From an uncultured Clostridia bacterium (GTDB lineage Bacteria; Bacillota; Clostridia; Oscillospirales; CAG-272), in assembly GCA_947624945.1 (NCBI GenBank), contig CANQMJ010000105.1, positions 1 through 8,919 on the forward strand: 8,919 bases of DNA, in the 5' to 3' direction. A model generated the notes under the pieces. That model was not told the DNA's origin. It searched no databases and saw only the letters and a list, made by a program, of their open reading frames with translations. Positions within the stretch are counted from its first letter, which is position 1. Every line of letters starts with the position of its first letter. Both the position numbers and the translations under genes were made by a program. Below, piece by piece: positions 1-7,247 of the stretch.

Positions 1-1184
1 CGATACCGGCAGCGTCGGGACGTCTCGGCGCGCTGTCGCATAAGGTCGCATCAAAGCTTTCATCGCTCGCGCCGAAGAAAAAAGCGCGCCGCCGCTATCC
101 GAGCACCGTTTTCGCTTGGGAATGCGGCAAGCTCCTGACGCCCGCGATAATACTGACGGTCGTTATACTTCTCATACTGTCCGCGCGCGACGCGAACAAT
201 TACTATAATGCCCGCATATCGGAGGGCGAGCTGCGGTACGAGACATACGTCAACGAGCACCTCTACGGCCCCGCGACGGACGAAAAGCAGAGTTACATCT
301 ACGAGCGCATGTCGTATACGTCGGAGATGACGAGCGAGGCGCGTTTCCACGAAATGCTGGAAAACAGCGCGGGCGACGAGCTTTATACGTTCCTTGATGA
401 GCGAAACGAAGCGATGGCGGAGGCCGCGATGCTGGGGATGGCGTCGGAAAAGATGAGGTATTTGCAGTCGCTCGAGGACGACATAGGCGAGCGCGGCTGG
501 TTCATATTCGACGTGAAGCTCGACAGGATCCTTTCGCGCGACATCAACATCTACATGCTCGCCGCCGTCATAATCGTGTTCTCACGCATGTACGGCGCGG
601 ACTATGCTGGCAAGGTGTCGGAGGGCAATTTCGCCGCCATTCTGCGTACGACGAGACGCGGACGCAGGAGCACGTACCGCGCGAAGACGATGTCGGCGCT
701 CGCGGTATCTCTTTTGACCGCAGTCGCTTTCATCGCCGTCGATGTGTCGTTCGGCATCGCGTCGACGGACCGCTTTTTCGACCTTCTGTCGGCGCCGCTT
801 TTGTCGATTGCAAAATACTCCGGCATGCACAGCGATATCACCGTCGGCGCGTATCTCGCGCTCGTAGTCGCCGCGCGAGCCGCCGCGTGCGTGATAATCG
901 CATATCTGACGTGCGCCGCGTCGTTTGCGCTGCGCAGACTGCCGTCGACGCTGTTCGCGGTGTCGCTGTTCACGCTTCTGCCTTATGCGCTCGTCTATAT
1001 GGGCGTGCTCGCGCTGCGGTATGTGGACGTCACCGCGATGCTCGCGGGCGGCAAGCTGTTCACGCGGTCGGCGGAGCTCGCCGTCGGCGGAAACCCGTTC
1101 GCATTCGCGGCGATACTCGTATGCGGCTATGTTGCCGTCGCTGCCGCCGCGTCAATAGCGGTGAGAGCGAAAGTGGGAAAATAA
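1..1184 (+). CDS. Membrane protein resembling an ABC-2-type transporter permease, N terminus cut by window edge
   Basis: The frame is open from the first full codon at position 3 to a TAA at 1182-1184, giving 393 residues with no start codon required inside the window. The ATG at 309 is internal, because the upstream residues contain an obvious membrane segment. In window numbering the hydrophobic segments lie at about 44-61, 181-197, 229-250, 281-307 (possibly two passes), 314-336 and 364-388. A Lys/Arg-rich stretch (25-31) precedes the first one. A charged, probably extracytoplasmic region of roughly 115 residues follows it. After the second segment comes a cytoplasmic loop of the form GKVSEGNFAAILRTTRRGR, which resembles the loop of ABC-2 permeases that faces the ATPase subunit. 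I infer a permease that would need a separate ABC ATPase, perhaps encoded upstream out of view. The substrate is unknown. The family call rests on topology and this loop only. Confidence 0.7.
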   Translation, partial: IPAASGRLGALSHKVASKLSSLAPKKKARRRYPSTVFAWECGKLLTPAIILTVVILLILSARDANNYYNARISEGELRYETYVNEHLYGPATDEKQSYIYERMSYTSEMTSEARFHEMLENSAGDELYTFLDERNEAMAEAAMLGMASEKMRYLQSLEDDIGERGWFIFDVKLDRILSRDINIYMLAAVIIVFSRMYGADYAGKVSEGNFAAILRTTRRGRRSTYRAKTMSALAVSLLTAVAFIAVDVSFGIASTDRFFDLLSAPLLSIAKYSGMHSDITVGAYLALVVAARAAACVIIAYLTCAASFALRRLPSTLFAVSLFTLLPYALVYMGVLALRYVDVTAMLAGGKLFTRSAELAVGGNPFAFAAILVCGYVAVAAAASIAVRAKVGK

Positions 1185-1236
1185 ACGAAAGAGCGCATTT
1201 TCCGCGAAGCGAACCCGCCGCTGACTAAGTAGCGGC

Positions 1237-1590
1237 AACGTGCCGTCAGGCTTCGCAGCTCCAAATTCGAGCACCGTGCCCGTGTGTTGACGGCGCTCCC
1301 CATCGTTCGACGCAGACACGACGCTCGGGCGGCGCAGTCGCCCCGTCGCGAGGGAGCTGTTCGCAGTTAGCGATAACGCGGTCTACGCCCCGATGCCTTT
1401 TTTTCCGCCGACTCGATAACATCGACGAACACACGGGAGCCTCTTTCGGGTTCGACAAGGGGGACTTTCTTGCGAGAAAGTCCCCCTTGTCAAAAACCTG
1501 TTCGTAGGTGTGAAAGACGTCACCACGTCAGGTAATCAAAGGTAGCTGCCGGAGGGGACAGACTGTACAAACATCCGCGGTGAGCGGCAG
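1237..1590 (+). repeat. Dispersed ~350-bp non-coding element, copy A
   Basis: This stretch reappears in inverted orientation at 6401-6750. Its left third also reappears in the same orientation at 6119-6230. A 69-nt block (1430-1498) is identical to 6491-6559 on the other strand and contains a 38-nt perfect hairpin. Outside that block the copies share many short identical runs with substitutions and few indels. A 70-codon open frame on the minus strand (1246-1458) has a counterpart in copy B, but the neighbouring frames are broken in one copy and open in the other. I therefore treat the element as non-coding. No transposase gene and no target-site duplication is visible. The boundaries are where similarity fades and are good to about 10 bases. 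Confidence 0.85.
1454..1491. repeat. 38-nt perfect hairpin in element copy A
   Basis: Two 17-nt arms (gacaagggggactttct and its exact complement) flank a 4-nt loop, TGCG. The same 38 nt occurs at 6498-6535 in the opposite orientation. Neither strand shows a T-tract directly after the stem, so it does not look like an ordinary intrinsic terminator. It may be a processing site, a cruciform, or the functional core of the element. Confidence 0.85.
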
Positions 1591-1613
1591 TTCGTCGCTG
1601 ACGCGCCGACCTA

Positions 1614-1926
1614 CGACACGTTTTCGCTTCGCGAAAGGTGTGGTGCAACTACTGCGTCATTTTTAATAAAAAATTTTGAAAGGATGAGAGCGCGATAGAA
1701 ATAGGAAGAAGGGGCATGCGCCCCTTCTTCTGCTTTTTCGCCTTGCGAAAAAGCCAACTTCATTTCAAGAAGTTTAATACAAACATTTTTATATTTTTTC
1801 ACAGCATGTAATATCAATACATGCCTATTAAAATGGGAAACCTTTTGTCGTGTCAGAAAGGTGGCAGCTTCGAGTAAAACTCGGAGCTTCTCCATGCCAC
1901 ACTTTTCGCGCAGCGAAAACGTGTCG
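1614..1926. repeat. Hairpin-rich element bounded by 30-bp inverted repeats
   Basis: The ends 1614-1643 and 1897-1926 are inverted copies of each other, matching at 28 of 30 positions, and each carries a small stem of the ttttcgc/gcgaaaa type. Between them lie several further stems: 1705-1715/1720-1730 (11 bp), 1733-1741/1745-1753 (9 bp), 1756-1761/1769-1774 (6 bp), 1804-1810/1818-1824 (7 bp) and 1866-1875/1879-1888 (10 bp, one G-T). The last is enclosed by a second stem, 1861-1866/1895-1900. The piece from about 1668 to 1774 resembles a diverged copy of the hairpin repeats found at 2017, 6786, 6979 and 7156. A non-autonomous mobile element or a REP-like cluster is possible. The 121-codon minus-strand open frame across it has no start context or family signature. 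Confidence 0.55.
1705..1738 (+). terminator. Possible intrinsic terminator reading rightward
   Basis: An 11-bp perfect stem (gaagaaggggc with its complement, 4-nt loop ATGC, 1705-1730) is followed by TGC and a run of five T at 1734-1738. This has the shape of a Rho-independent terminator on the plus strand. It lies more than 500 bases after the permease gene and inside a hairpin-rich repeat, so its use for that gene is uncertain. The stem could equally be just one more repeat hairpin. Confidence 0.4.
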
Positions 1927-2016
1927 CAGGTCGCCGCAGGCGAACTGCCTCCTTCACAAAAGACGGATTTTATCAAAAAATTTCTGCGCTACAATTACTT
2001 CCAACAAAAAATATAT

Positions 2017-2085
2017 AAAAGTTCTTGAAAGAAAGAGGGTTTGGGGGAGAGGAAACTTCTCTCAAGAAGTTTCCTCTCCCCCAAA
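2017..2085 (-). terminator. groEL transcription terminator, 21-bp stem hairpin repeat
   Basis: A perfect 21-bp stem (2040-2060 with 2065-2085, loop CTCA on the plus strand) starts 17 bases after the groEL stop codon. In the transcript the stem is followed by a pyrimidine-rich tail (CCCTCTTTCTTTC, then AAGAACTTTT) rather than a clean U-run. The same arrangement, with different stem bases, follows the copper ATPase gene at 7156-7222. That recurrence directly after gene ends argues for a terminator or 3'-end-stabilising hairpin. Confidence 0.8.
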
Positions 2086-2102
2086 TAAAACCAATTATTT
2101 CA

Positions 2103-3737
2103 TCAATACATGCCGTCCATGCCGCCGCCCATACCGGCTGCGGGAGCGGCCGCCTTCTCCTCGGGCTTATCGACCACGACAGCCTCCGTCGTGAGCACGA
2201 TAGACGCGATGGATGCGGCGTTCTCGAGCGCGCAGCGCGAAACCTTCGTCGGGTCGACGATGCCTGACTCGATCATGTCGCCGTAAGTCTCGGTAGCGGC
2301 GTCGAAGCCGTAGCCGACGACGCCCTTCGTGCGCACGTTGTTGACGACGACGGAGCCTTCGAAGCCCGCGTTCTCCGCGATCTGACGGAGCGGGGCTTCG
2401 AGCGCCTTGACTACGATCGCAACGCCCGTCTTTTCGTCGCCCTCTGTCGTGTCGAGCAGCTTGGCAACGTCGTCGATGATGTTGATGTACGCTGTTCCGC
2501 CGCCGGGAACGATGCCTTCCTCGACTGCCGCACGCGTAGCGTTCAGAGCGTCCTCGATGCGGAGCTTCTTTTCCTTCATCTCAGTCTCGGTAGCAGCGCC
2601 GACCTTGATGACGGCAACGCCGCCCGACAGCTTCGCGAGTCTCTCCTGGAGCTTCTCACGGTCGAAATCGGATGTCGTCGTCTCGATCGCGGACTTGATC
2701 TGACCGATGCGGGCTTTTATCTCTGCGGGATCGCCCGCGCCGCCGACGATGATGGTGTTCTCCTTGTCGATCTTGACCTGACGGCAGTGACCGAGCTGGT
2801 CGATCGTCGTGTCCTTGAGTTCGAGTCCGAGCTCGGAGGTGATGACCTGACCGCCCGTCAAAATCGCGATGTCGCGGAGCATTTCCTTGCGTCTGTCGCC
2901 GAATCCCGGAGCCTTGACAGCAACGCATGTGAACGTGCCGCGCAGCTTGTTGAGCACGAGCGTCGTGAGAGCTTCGCCCTCGACGTCCTCGGCGATTATG
3001 AGCAGCTTTCTGCCCGACTGAACGATCTGATTGAGCAGCTCGAGTATTTCCTGAATGTTGGATATCTTCTTATCCGTGATGAGGATGAGCGGATCGTCGA
3101 TGACGGCTTCCATCTTGTCCATATCCGTCGCCATGTATGGGGACAGATAGCCGCGGTCGAACTGCATGCCCTCGACGACCTCGCAGTACGTCTCGGCGGA
3201 CTTGGATTCCTCAACGGTGATAACGCCGTCGGAGGTGACCTTCTCCATCGCGTCCGCGATGAGCGTGCCGATGACCTCGTCGCCGGCGGAGATAGTGCCG
3301 ACGCGCGCGATATCGGCGGAGCCCTTCACCTTGGAGGAGTTAGCCTTGAGGCACTCGGTAGCCTTAGCGACCGCCTTCTGTATGCCGCGGCGCAGCACCA
3401 TCGGATTTGCGCCAGCGGTCACGTTCTTCATGCCCTCGTGTATGAACGCCTGCGCAAGAAGCGTAGCCGTCGTAGTGCCGTCGCCGGCAGCGTCGTTCGT
3501 CTTTGTAGCGACTTCTTTTACGAGCTGCGCGCCCGTGTTCTCGGCAGGATCCTCGAGCTCGATCTCCTTCGCTATCGTAACGCCGTCGTTGATGATGAGC
3601 GGCGAGCCGTATTTCTTGTCGAGTACGACGTTTCTGCCCTTCGGACCGAGCGTTATCTTGACTGTGTCGGCGAGCTTATCAACGCCCGCGAGCAGCGCGG
3701 ATCTTGCCTCGCTGCCGTAAAGAATGTTCTTTGCCAT
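2103..3737 (-). CDS. groEL: Chaperonin GroEL (60-kDa subunit)
   Basis: This 544-residue protein is full length for the family (about 540-550). It forms the double-ring ATP-driven chamber that folds cytosolic proteins together with GroES. Visible hallmarks are GPKGRNV at 31-37, the nucleotide-site Asp51, the ATPase motif GDGTTTAT at 85-92, and the conserved EDALNATRAAVEEGIVPGGG stretch near residue 397, which carries the catalytic aspartate. A short Gly/Met-rich tail ends in MGGGMDGMY. The start is supported by AAGGAG at 3746-3751, eight bases before the ATG. The gene follows groES by about 36 bases in the same operon, under the CIRCE-controlled promoter upstream of groES. It ends with TGA just before a strong hairpin. 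Nothing essential is missing. The long open frames antisense to it are shadows. Confidence 0.99.
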   Translation of the reverse strand: MAKNILYGSEARSALLAGVDKLADTVKITLGPKGRNVVLDKKYGSPLIINDGVTIAKEIELEDPAENTGAQLVKEVATKTNDAAGDGTTTATLLAQAFIHEGMKNVTAGANPMVLRRGIQKAVAKATECLKANSSKVKGSADIARVGTISAGDEVIGTLIADAMEKVTSDGVITVEESKSAETYCEVVEGMQFDRGYLSPYMATDMDKMEAVIDDPLILITDKKISNIQEILELLNQIVQSGRKLLIIAEDVEGEALTTLVLNKLRGTFTCVAVKAPGFGDRRKEMLRDIAILTGGQVITSELGLELKDTTIDQLGHCRQVKIDKENTIIVGGAGDPAEIKARIGQIKSAIETTTSDFDREKLQERLAKLSGGVAVIKVGAATETEMKEKKLRIEDALNATRAAVEEGIVPGGGTAYINIIDDVAKLLDTTEGDEKTGVAIVVKALEAPLRQIAENAGFEGSVVVNNVRTKGVVGYGFDAATETYGDMIESGIVDPTKVSRCALENAASIASIVLTTEAVVVDKPEEKAAAPAAGMGGGMDGMY

Positions 3738-3773
3738 GATTTTTACTCCTTAACTTAATGATAGAATGTTCTC

Positions 3774-4058
3774 TCAGCCGATCTTCGCGAGAATGTCGCC
3801 CTGACGGACGATGTTGTATTCGACGCCGTCGATCTTTATCTCGGTGCCCGCGTACTTGCTGATGATGACGCGGTCGCCGACCGCGCTGACCATAGCGGTC
3901 TGTTTACCGTCTACTTCGCCGCCGGGACCGACAGCGACGACCTCGAATACCTGCGGCTTCTCCTTTGCGGAGCCGGGCAGGATGATGCCTGCGGCAGTCG
4001 TTTCCTCGACTTCCGTTGCCTTTACGACGACCTTGTCAAAAAGCGGAATGATGTTCAT
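3774..4058 (-). CDS. groES: Co-chaperonin GroES (10-kDa subunit)
   Basis: This 94-residue protein has the usual GroES length and forms the heptameric lid of the GroEL chamber. Recognisable family parts are the N-terminal IIPLFDKVVVK strand and the mobile loop region around EVEETTAAGIILP (about 17-29), which docks on GroEL. They are followed by the KPQVFEVVAVGPG stretch, GDRVIISKYAGTEIKIDGVEY and the C-terminal DILAKI. The start is set by a strong ribosome-binding site, AAGGAGG at 4067-4073, eight bases before the ATG. It is the first gene of the groES-groEL operon and lies downstream of the CIRCE operator at 4113-4139. This arrangement is typical of Gram-positive HrcA-regulated operons. Confidence 0.98.
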   Translation of the reverse strand: MNIIPLFDKVVVKATEVEETTAAGIILPGSAKEKPQVFEVVAVGPGGEVDGKQTAMVSAVGDRVIISKYAGTEIKIDGVEYNIVRQGDILAKIG

Positions 4059-4112
4059 TTGTTTTGCCTCCTTCTGAACATTTATGTAATACTATGTATA
4101 AGCCGTGCAAGT

Positions 4113-4139
4113 TTAGCACTCAAGCACTTCGAGTGCTAA
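4113..4139 (-). promoter_or_regulatory. CIRCE operator (HrcA repressor site)
   Basis: The sequence is TTAGCACTC, nine bases, GAGTGCTAA: a perfect inverted repeat that matches the CIRCE consensus exactly. CIRCE is bound by the heat-shock repressor HrcA, whose activity depends on GroEL, so chaperonin level feeds back on its own transcription. The site lies between the predicted groES promoter and the groES start, overlapping the expected 5' end of the mRNA. hrcA itself is not in the window. Confidence 0.97.
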
Positions 4140-4153
4140 TTCTTACGTGTACT

Positions 4154-4182
4154 ATTTTATATAAGTATGCGTAAAAAATCAA
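4154..4182 (-). promoter_or_regulatory. groES-groEL promoter (sigma-A type)
   Basis: On the minus strand TTGATT (4182-4177), a 17-base spacer and TAAAAT (4159-4154) form a housekeeping promoter with one to two mismatches per box. Transcription would start near 4147, just before CIRCE (4139-4113), the usual geometry for HrcA repression. A weaker match within and after CIRCE (TTGAGT, 17 bases, TATACA) is less likely. Confidence 0.75.
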
Positions 4183-4294
4183 CCCCTTTATCGCCGTCAT
4201 TTTCTACATAAAATCGCAGAATTTATGTTATATTTTGTATATTTTGAAAACGATATACTTCTCCCCTGCCCACCGCTTCGCATCTTTACGATAC

Positions 4295-4323
4295 TTGACA
4301 AAATGCGCGCCGTAATGTATAAT
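4295..4323 (+). promoter_or_regulatory. ABC-F gene promoter, full consensus
   Basis: TTGACA (4295-4300), a 17-base spacer and TATAAT (4318-4323) match the sigma-A consensus at every position. The expected start is near 4330, leaving a 5' leader of about 212 nt before the ABC-F start at 4542. A maximal promoter in front of a long structured leader suggests that control acts after initiation. It reads divergently from the groES promoter. Confidence 0.92.
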
Positions 4324-4344
4324 AAACGCAGTCAAAAAAAGGAT

Positions 4345-4488
4345 AAGAGGCGGGAAGATGAGAAAGTAAGCGATTTGCAGCACAGCGCGAAAAGGCACAC
4401 TGCGGTGCCGCCTTTCCCGCGCGCCGAAAATTCGGCATGCGATCGCTTACGGTACGCGCATACGGCGCGTTTCTCATCACGCCTTTTT
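4345..4488 (+). promoter_or_regulatory. Structured attenuator/terminator leader of the ABC-F gene
   Basis: The leader folds by eye into one nested structure ending in a U-tract. The outermost stem is 4345-4352 with 4480-4487 (one G-U pair; its 3' strand includes the U-run 4484-4488). After a small internal loop comes 4357-4365 with 4470-4478 (9 bp, gatgagaaa). Directly next is 4366-4374 with 4442-4450 (9 bp, gtaagcgat). Inside sit hairpins 4385-4389/4418-4422 plus 4391-4396/4410-4415, and 4423-4427/4432-4436. On the 3' side a hairpin 4454-4459/4465-4470 is bulged out. The 5' arm contains the Shine-Dalgarno and all of a three-codon ORF. A stalled ribosome there would block the 5' arm and hence the terminator. 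This is the layout of ribosome-mediated attenuation known for several resistance genes. The mechanism is inferred; the complementarity is seen directly. Confidence 0.75.
4358..4369 (+). CDS. Three-codon upstream ORF (Met-Arg-Lys), probable leader peptide
   Basis: ATG AGA AAG TAA lies about 28 bases after the predicted transcription start. A purine-rich Shine-Dalgarno (AAGAGG, 4345-4350) ends seven bases before the ATG. The whole ORF lies in the 5' arm of the terminator stem (4357-4374). As I recall, the Listeria ABC-F gene lmo0919 is controlled through an upstream ORF of similarly minimal length. The peptide itself probably has no function; ribosome occupancy would be the signal. No coding statistics can support so short an ORF, so the case rests on its position. 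Confidence 0.6.
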   Translation: MRK

Positions 4489-4541
4489 GTGTTTCCGTTC
4501 GCGCGCATGCTCCCTATGTGTCAGAAAGGAAACTTTTTTAT

Positions 4542-6059
<1,518 letters not shown>

Positions 6060-6118
6060 GCGGCTCTGCGGCGCCGCCACATTTTCGCGAAACGAAACCG
6101 CACCGTCAAAATAAAAGT

Positions 6119-6230
6119 AACGAGCCGTAGGCTTCGCAGTGTCACCTACACGCACCGCGCTCGTGCGTTGACGGCGCTGCCAGTTTCAAACGCAGACACG
6201 ACGTATGGACGGCGCACTCGCCCCGCCGCG
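6119..6230 (+). repeat. Partial copy C of the dispersed ~350-bp element
   Basis: The stretch beginning near GCCGTAGGCTTCGCAG and running to CGCCCCGCCGCG matches the left third of copy A (1237 onward, same orientation) and the far end of copy B (read on the other strand). The shared stretch cacctacaNgcaccgNgctc is closest to copy B. Similarity stops at about 6230, before the hairpin core, so this copy is truncated. It starts 60 bases after the ABC-F stop codon. Confidence 0.7.
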
Positions 6231-6303
6231 TGCCGCAGGCTCCCCCGCTTAACCTGCGCACGCAACAATTTGCCGTAACCGCTTTATCCCCTCATCTGCC
6301 TAT

Positions 6304-6332
6304 ATTATACCACAAAATTTGCAATTTGTCAA
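6304..6332 (-). promoter_or_regulatory. Orphan consensus promoter on the minus strand
   Basis: On the minus strand TTGACA (6332-6327), a 17-base spacer and TATAAT (6309-6304) match the sigma-A consensus at every position. It sits in an AT-rich patch (about 6290-6400) between element copies C and B. Transcription would run leftward through copy C and then antisense to the 3' end of the ABC-F gene. No downstream minus-strand open frame has a ribosome-binding site, so the product, if any, would be non-coding. Confidence 0.7.
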
Positions 6333-6400
6333 GTGCTTTTCACAAATTTATGTATTTTTTACTTTCATGTAACCGATAGACCGTTTCCAAAACTTACTTC

Positions 6401-6750
6401 TCCGCTCACCGCGGATGTTTATACAGTCTGTCCCTACCGGCAGCTACCTTTGTTCACCTGACGTGGTGACGTCTTTCACACCCTTCAATTGGTTTTTGAC
6501 AAGGGGGACTTTCTCGCAAGAAAGTCCCCCTTGTCGAACCCGAAAGAGGCTCCCGTGTGGCGTCGATGTGATTGAATCTGCGGGAAAAAAGGCTTCGGGG
6601 CGTAGACCGCGTTATTATTTCCTGCGAACAGCTCCCTCGCGACGGGGCGACTACGCCGTCGAAGTGTCGTGTCTGCGTCAAGTCATGTCGCGCCGAACAT
6701 CGCACGAGCACGGTGCATGTAGGTGTGGTTGGGAAAGCCTACGGCACGTA
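6401..6750 (-). repeat. Dispersed ~350-bp non-coding element, copy B (inverted relative to A)
   Basis: The reverse complement of this stretch aligns with 1237-1590 along its whole length, including the identical 69-nt block at 6491-6559. Other shared blocks include ccgctcaccgcggatgttt, the stem gacgt/acgtc within cctgacgtggtgacgtc, and acagctccctcgcgacgggg. A plus-strand open frame (6415-6942) crosses it and runs on into an unrelated repeat, but the matching frame in copy A is broken by a stop after 12 codons. The element therefore does not encode a conserved protein in that frame. Copies A and B together bracket groEL, groES and the ABC-F gene. Confidence 0.85.
6498..6535. repeat. 38-nt perfect hairpin in element copy B
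   Basis: It has the same 17-nt arms and a 4-nt loop (CGCA) as the hairpin at 1454-1491, inverted and identical at all 38 positions. It forms the centre of the best-conserved part of the element. Confidence 0.85.
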
Positions 6751-6785
6751 CCCGTTACGTGGACGGCAAATTCAAAAAATGTAAT

Positions 6786-6889
6786 AAAAGTTTTTGAAAG
6801 AAAGGGGTCCGGGGAAAGGAAACTTTTTTCAAAAAGAATTGCGGAGCCCCTTTTTGTAAAAGGTGCCCCGCCCCTCTCCAAAAGCGGAC
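6786..6889. repeat. Small hairpin repeat, tandem copy 1
   Basis: The 104-bp unit is repeated at 6979-7082, exactly 193 bases further on, with only a few mismatches (one at 6812-6818) and no indels. It begins with the aaagtttttgaaagaaag tail shared with the terminators at 2017 and 7156. It can form a stem 6801-6811/6842-6854 (aaaggggtccg with cggagcccctttt, one bulged G), with an inner cttttt/aaaaag stem. The short minus-strand open frames that begin inside it are products of the repeat. Confidence 0.85.
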
Positions 6890-6978
6890 TAAATAGTGTT
6901 TATCTTAAAGACGCGCTGAATATATTGTTTTCGTTTACTTAGTAAATTTGTTTGATTAGTAAAAAAGAAAAAAGTAGA

Positions 6979-7082
6979 AAAAGTTTTTGAAAGAAAGGGG
7001 TCCGGGGGAAGGAAACTTTTTTCAAAAAGAATTGCGGAGCCCCTTTTTGTAAAAGGTGCCCCGCCCCTCTCCAAAAGCGGAC
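6979..7082. repeat. Small hairpin repeat, tandem copy 2
   Basis: This second copy of the 6786-6889 unit has the same stem and inner stem. The duplication extends more loosely into the following ~60 bases (agtg-ttatctta and attgttttcgttta recur after both copies), so the duplicated unit is probably the whole 193 bases. No gene lies between or within the copies. Confidence 0.85.
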
Positions 7083-7155
7083 CGATTAGTGCTTATCTTA
7101 AGTTCTCTCGTAAAACATTGTTTTCGTTTATTTTATAAAAATAAAATCTGTAATA

Positions 7156-7222
7156 AAAGTTCTTGAAAAGATAGGGGCGCGGGGGAAGAAAAACTTCTTT
7201 CAAGAAGTTTTTCTTCCCCCGC
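7156..7222 (-). terminator. Copper-ATPase transcription terminator, 20-bp stem hairpin repeat
   Basis: A perfect 20-bp stem (7179-7198 with 7203-7222, loop TTCA on the plus strand) begins 25 bases after the stop codon of the copper ATPase gene. In the transcript it is followed by CGCCCCTATCTTTTC and AAGAACTTTTATTA, a U-rich but interrupted tail. The layout matches the groEL terminator at 2017-2085. Confidence 0.8.
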
Positions 7223-7247
7223 ACTAAAACCTATTTCAAAAATACAT

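Noticed and set aside
1246..1458. 70-codon minus-strand open frame, with a similar frame in copy B (stretch RGVDRVI..CEQLPRDGAT)
   Set aside because: The likeness follows from the repeat itself. Substitutions between copies are not biased to third positions and there is no ribosome-binding site.
1454..1491. The 38-nt hairpin (also 6498-6535) as an intrinsic terminator
   Set aside because: No T-tract directly follows the stem on either strand.
1788..1817. Minus-strand promoter-like pair TTGATA, 18 bases, TATAAA
   Set aside because: It lies in AT-rich repeat DNA with part of the -35 region inside a hairpin; nothing downstream needs a promoter. Too weak to list.
1611..1976. 121-codon minus-strand open frame
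   Set aside because: It reads straight through a chain of hairpins and inverted repeats and has no family signature.
2787..3758. 323-codon open frame antisense to groEL; likewise 4686-5798 antisense to the ABC-F gene and 7677-8804 antisense to the copper ATPase
   Set aside because: These are shadow frames caused by the GC-rich codon pattern of the real genes on the other strand.
4206..4228. 7-bp inverted repeat acataaa/tttatgt between the divergent promoters
   Set aside because: Such AT-rich 7-bp palindromes arise by chance in this kind of DNA, and no regulator is encoded nearby.
4437..4541. Upstream in-frame start for the ABC-F gene (35 extra residues)
   Set aside because: The extra residues come from the structured leader and terminator arm, no ribosome-binding site precedes 4437, and a good one precedes 4542.
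6284..6295. Mini-ORF ATG AGG GGA TAA on the minus strand after the orphan promoter
   Set aside because: It would start within a few bases of the transcript end with no room for a ribosome-binding site; the likeness to the ABC-F mini-ORF seems accidental.
6415..6942. 175-codon plus-strand open frame
   Set aside because: It spans two unrelated repeat elements, and the matching frame in copy A has a stop after 12 codons. No start context or known domain.
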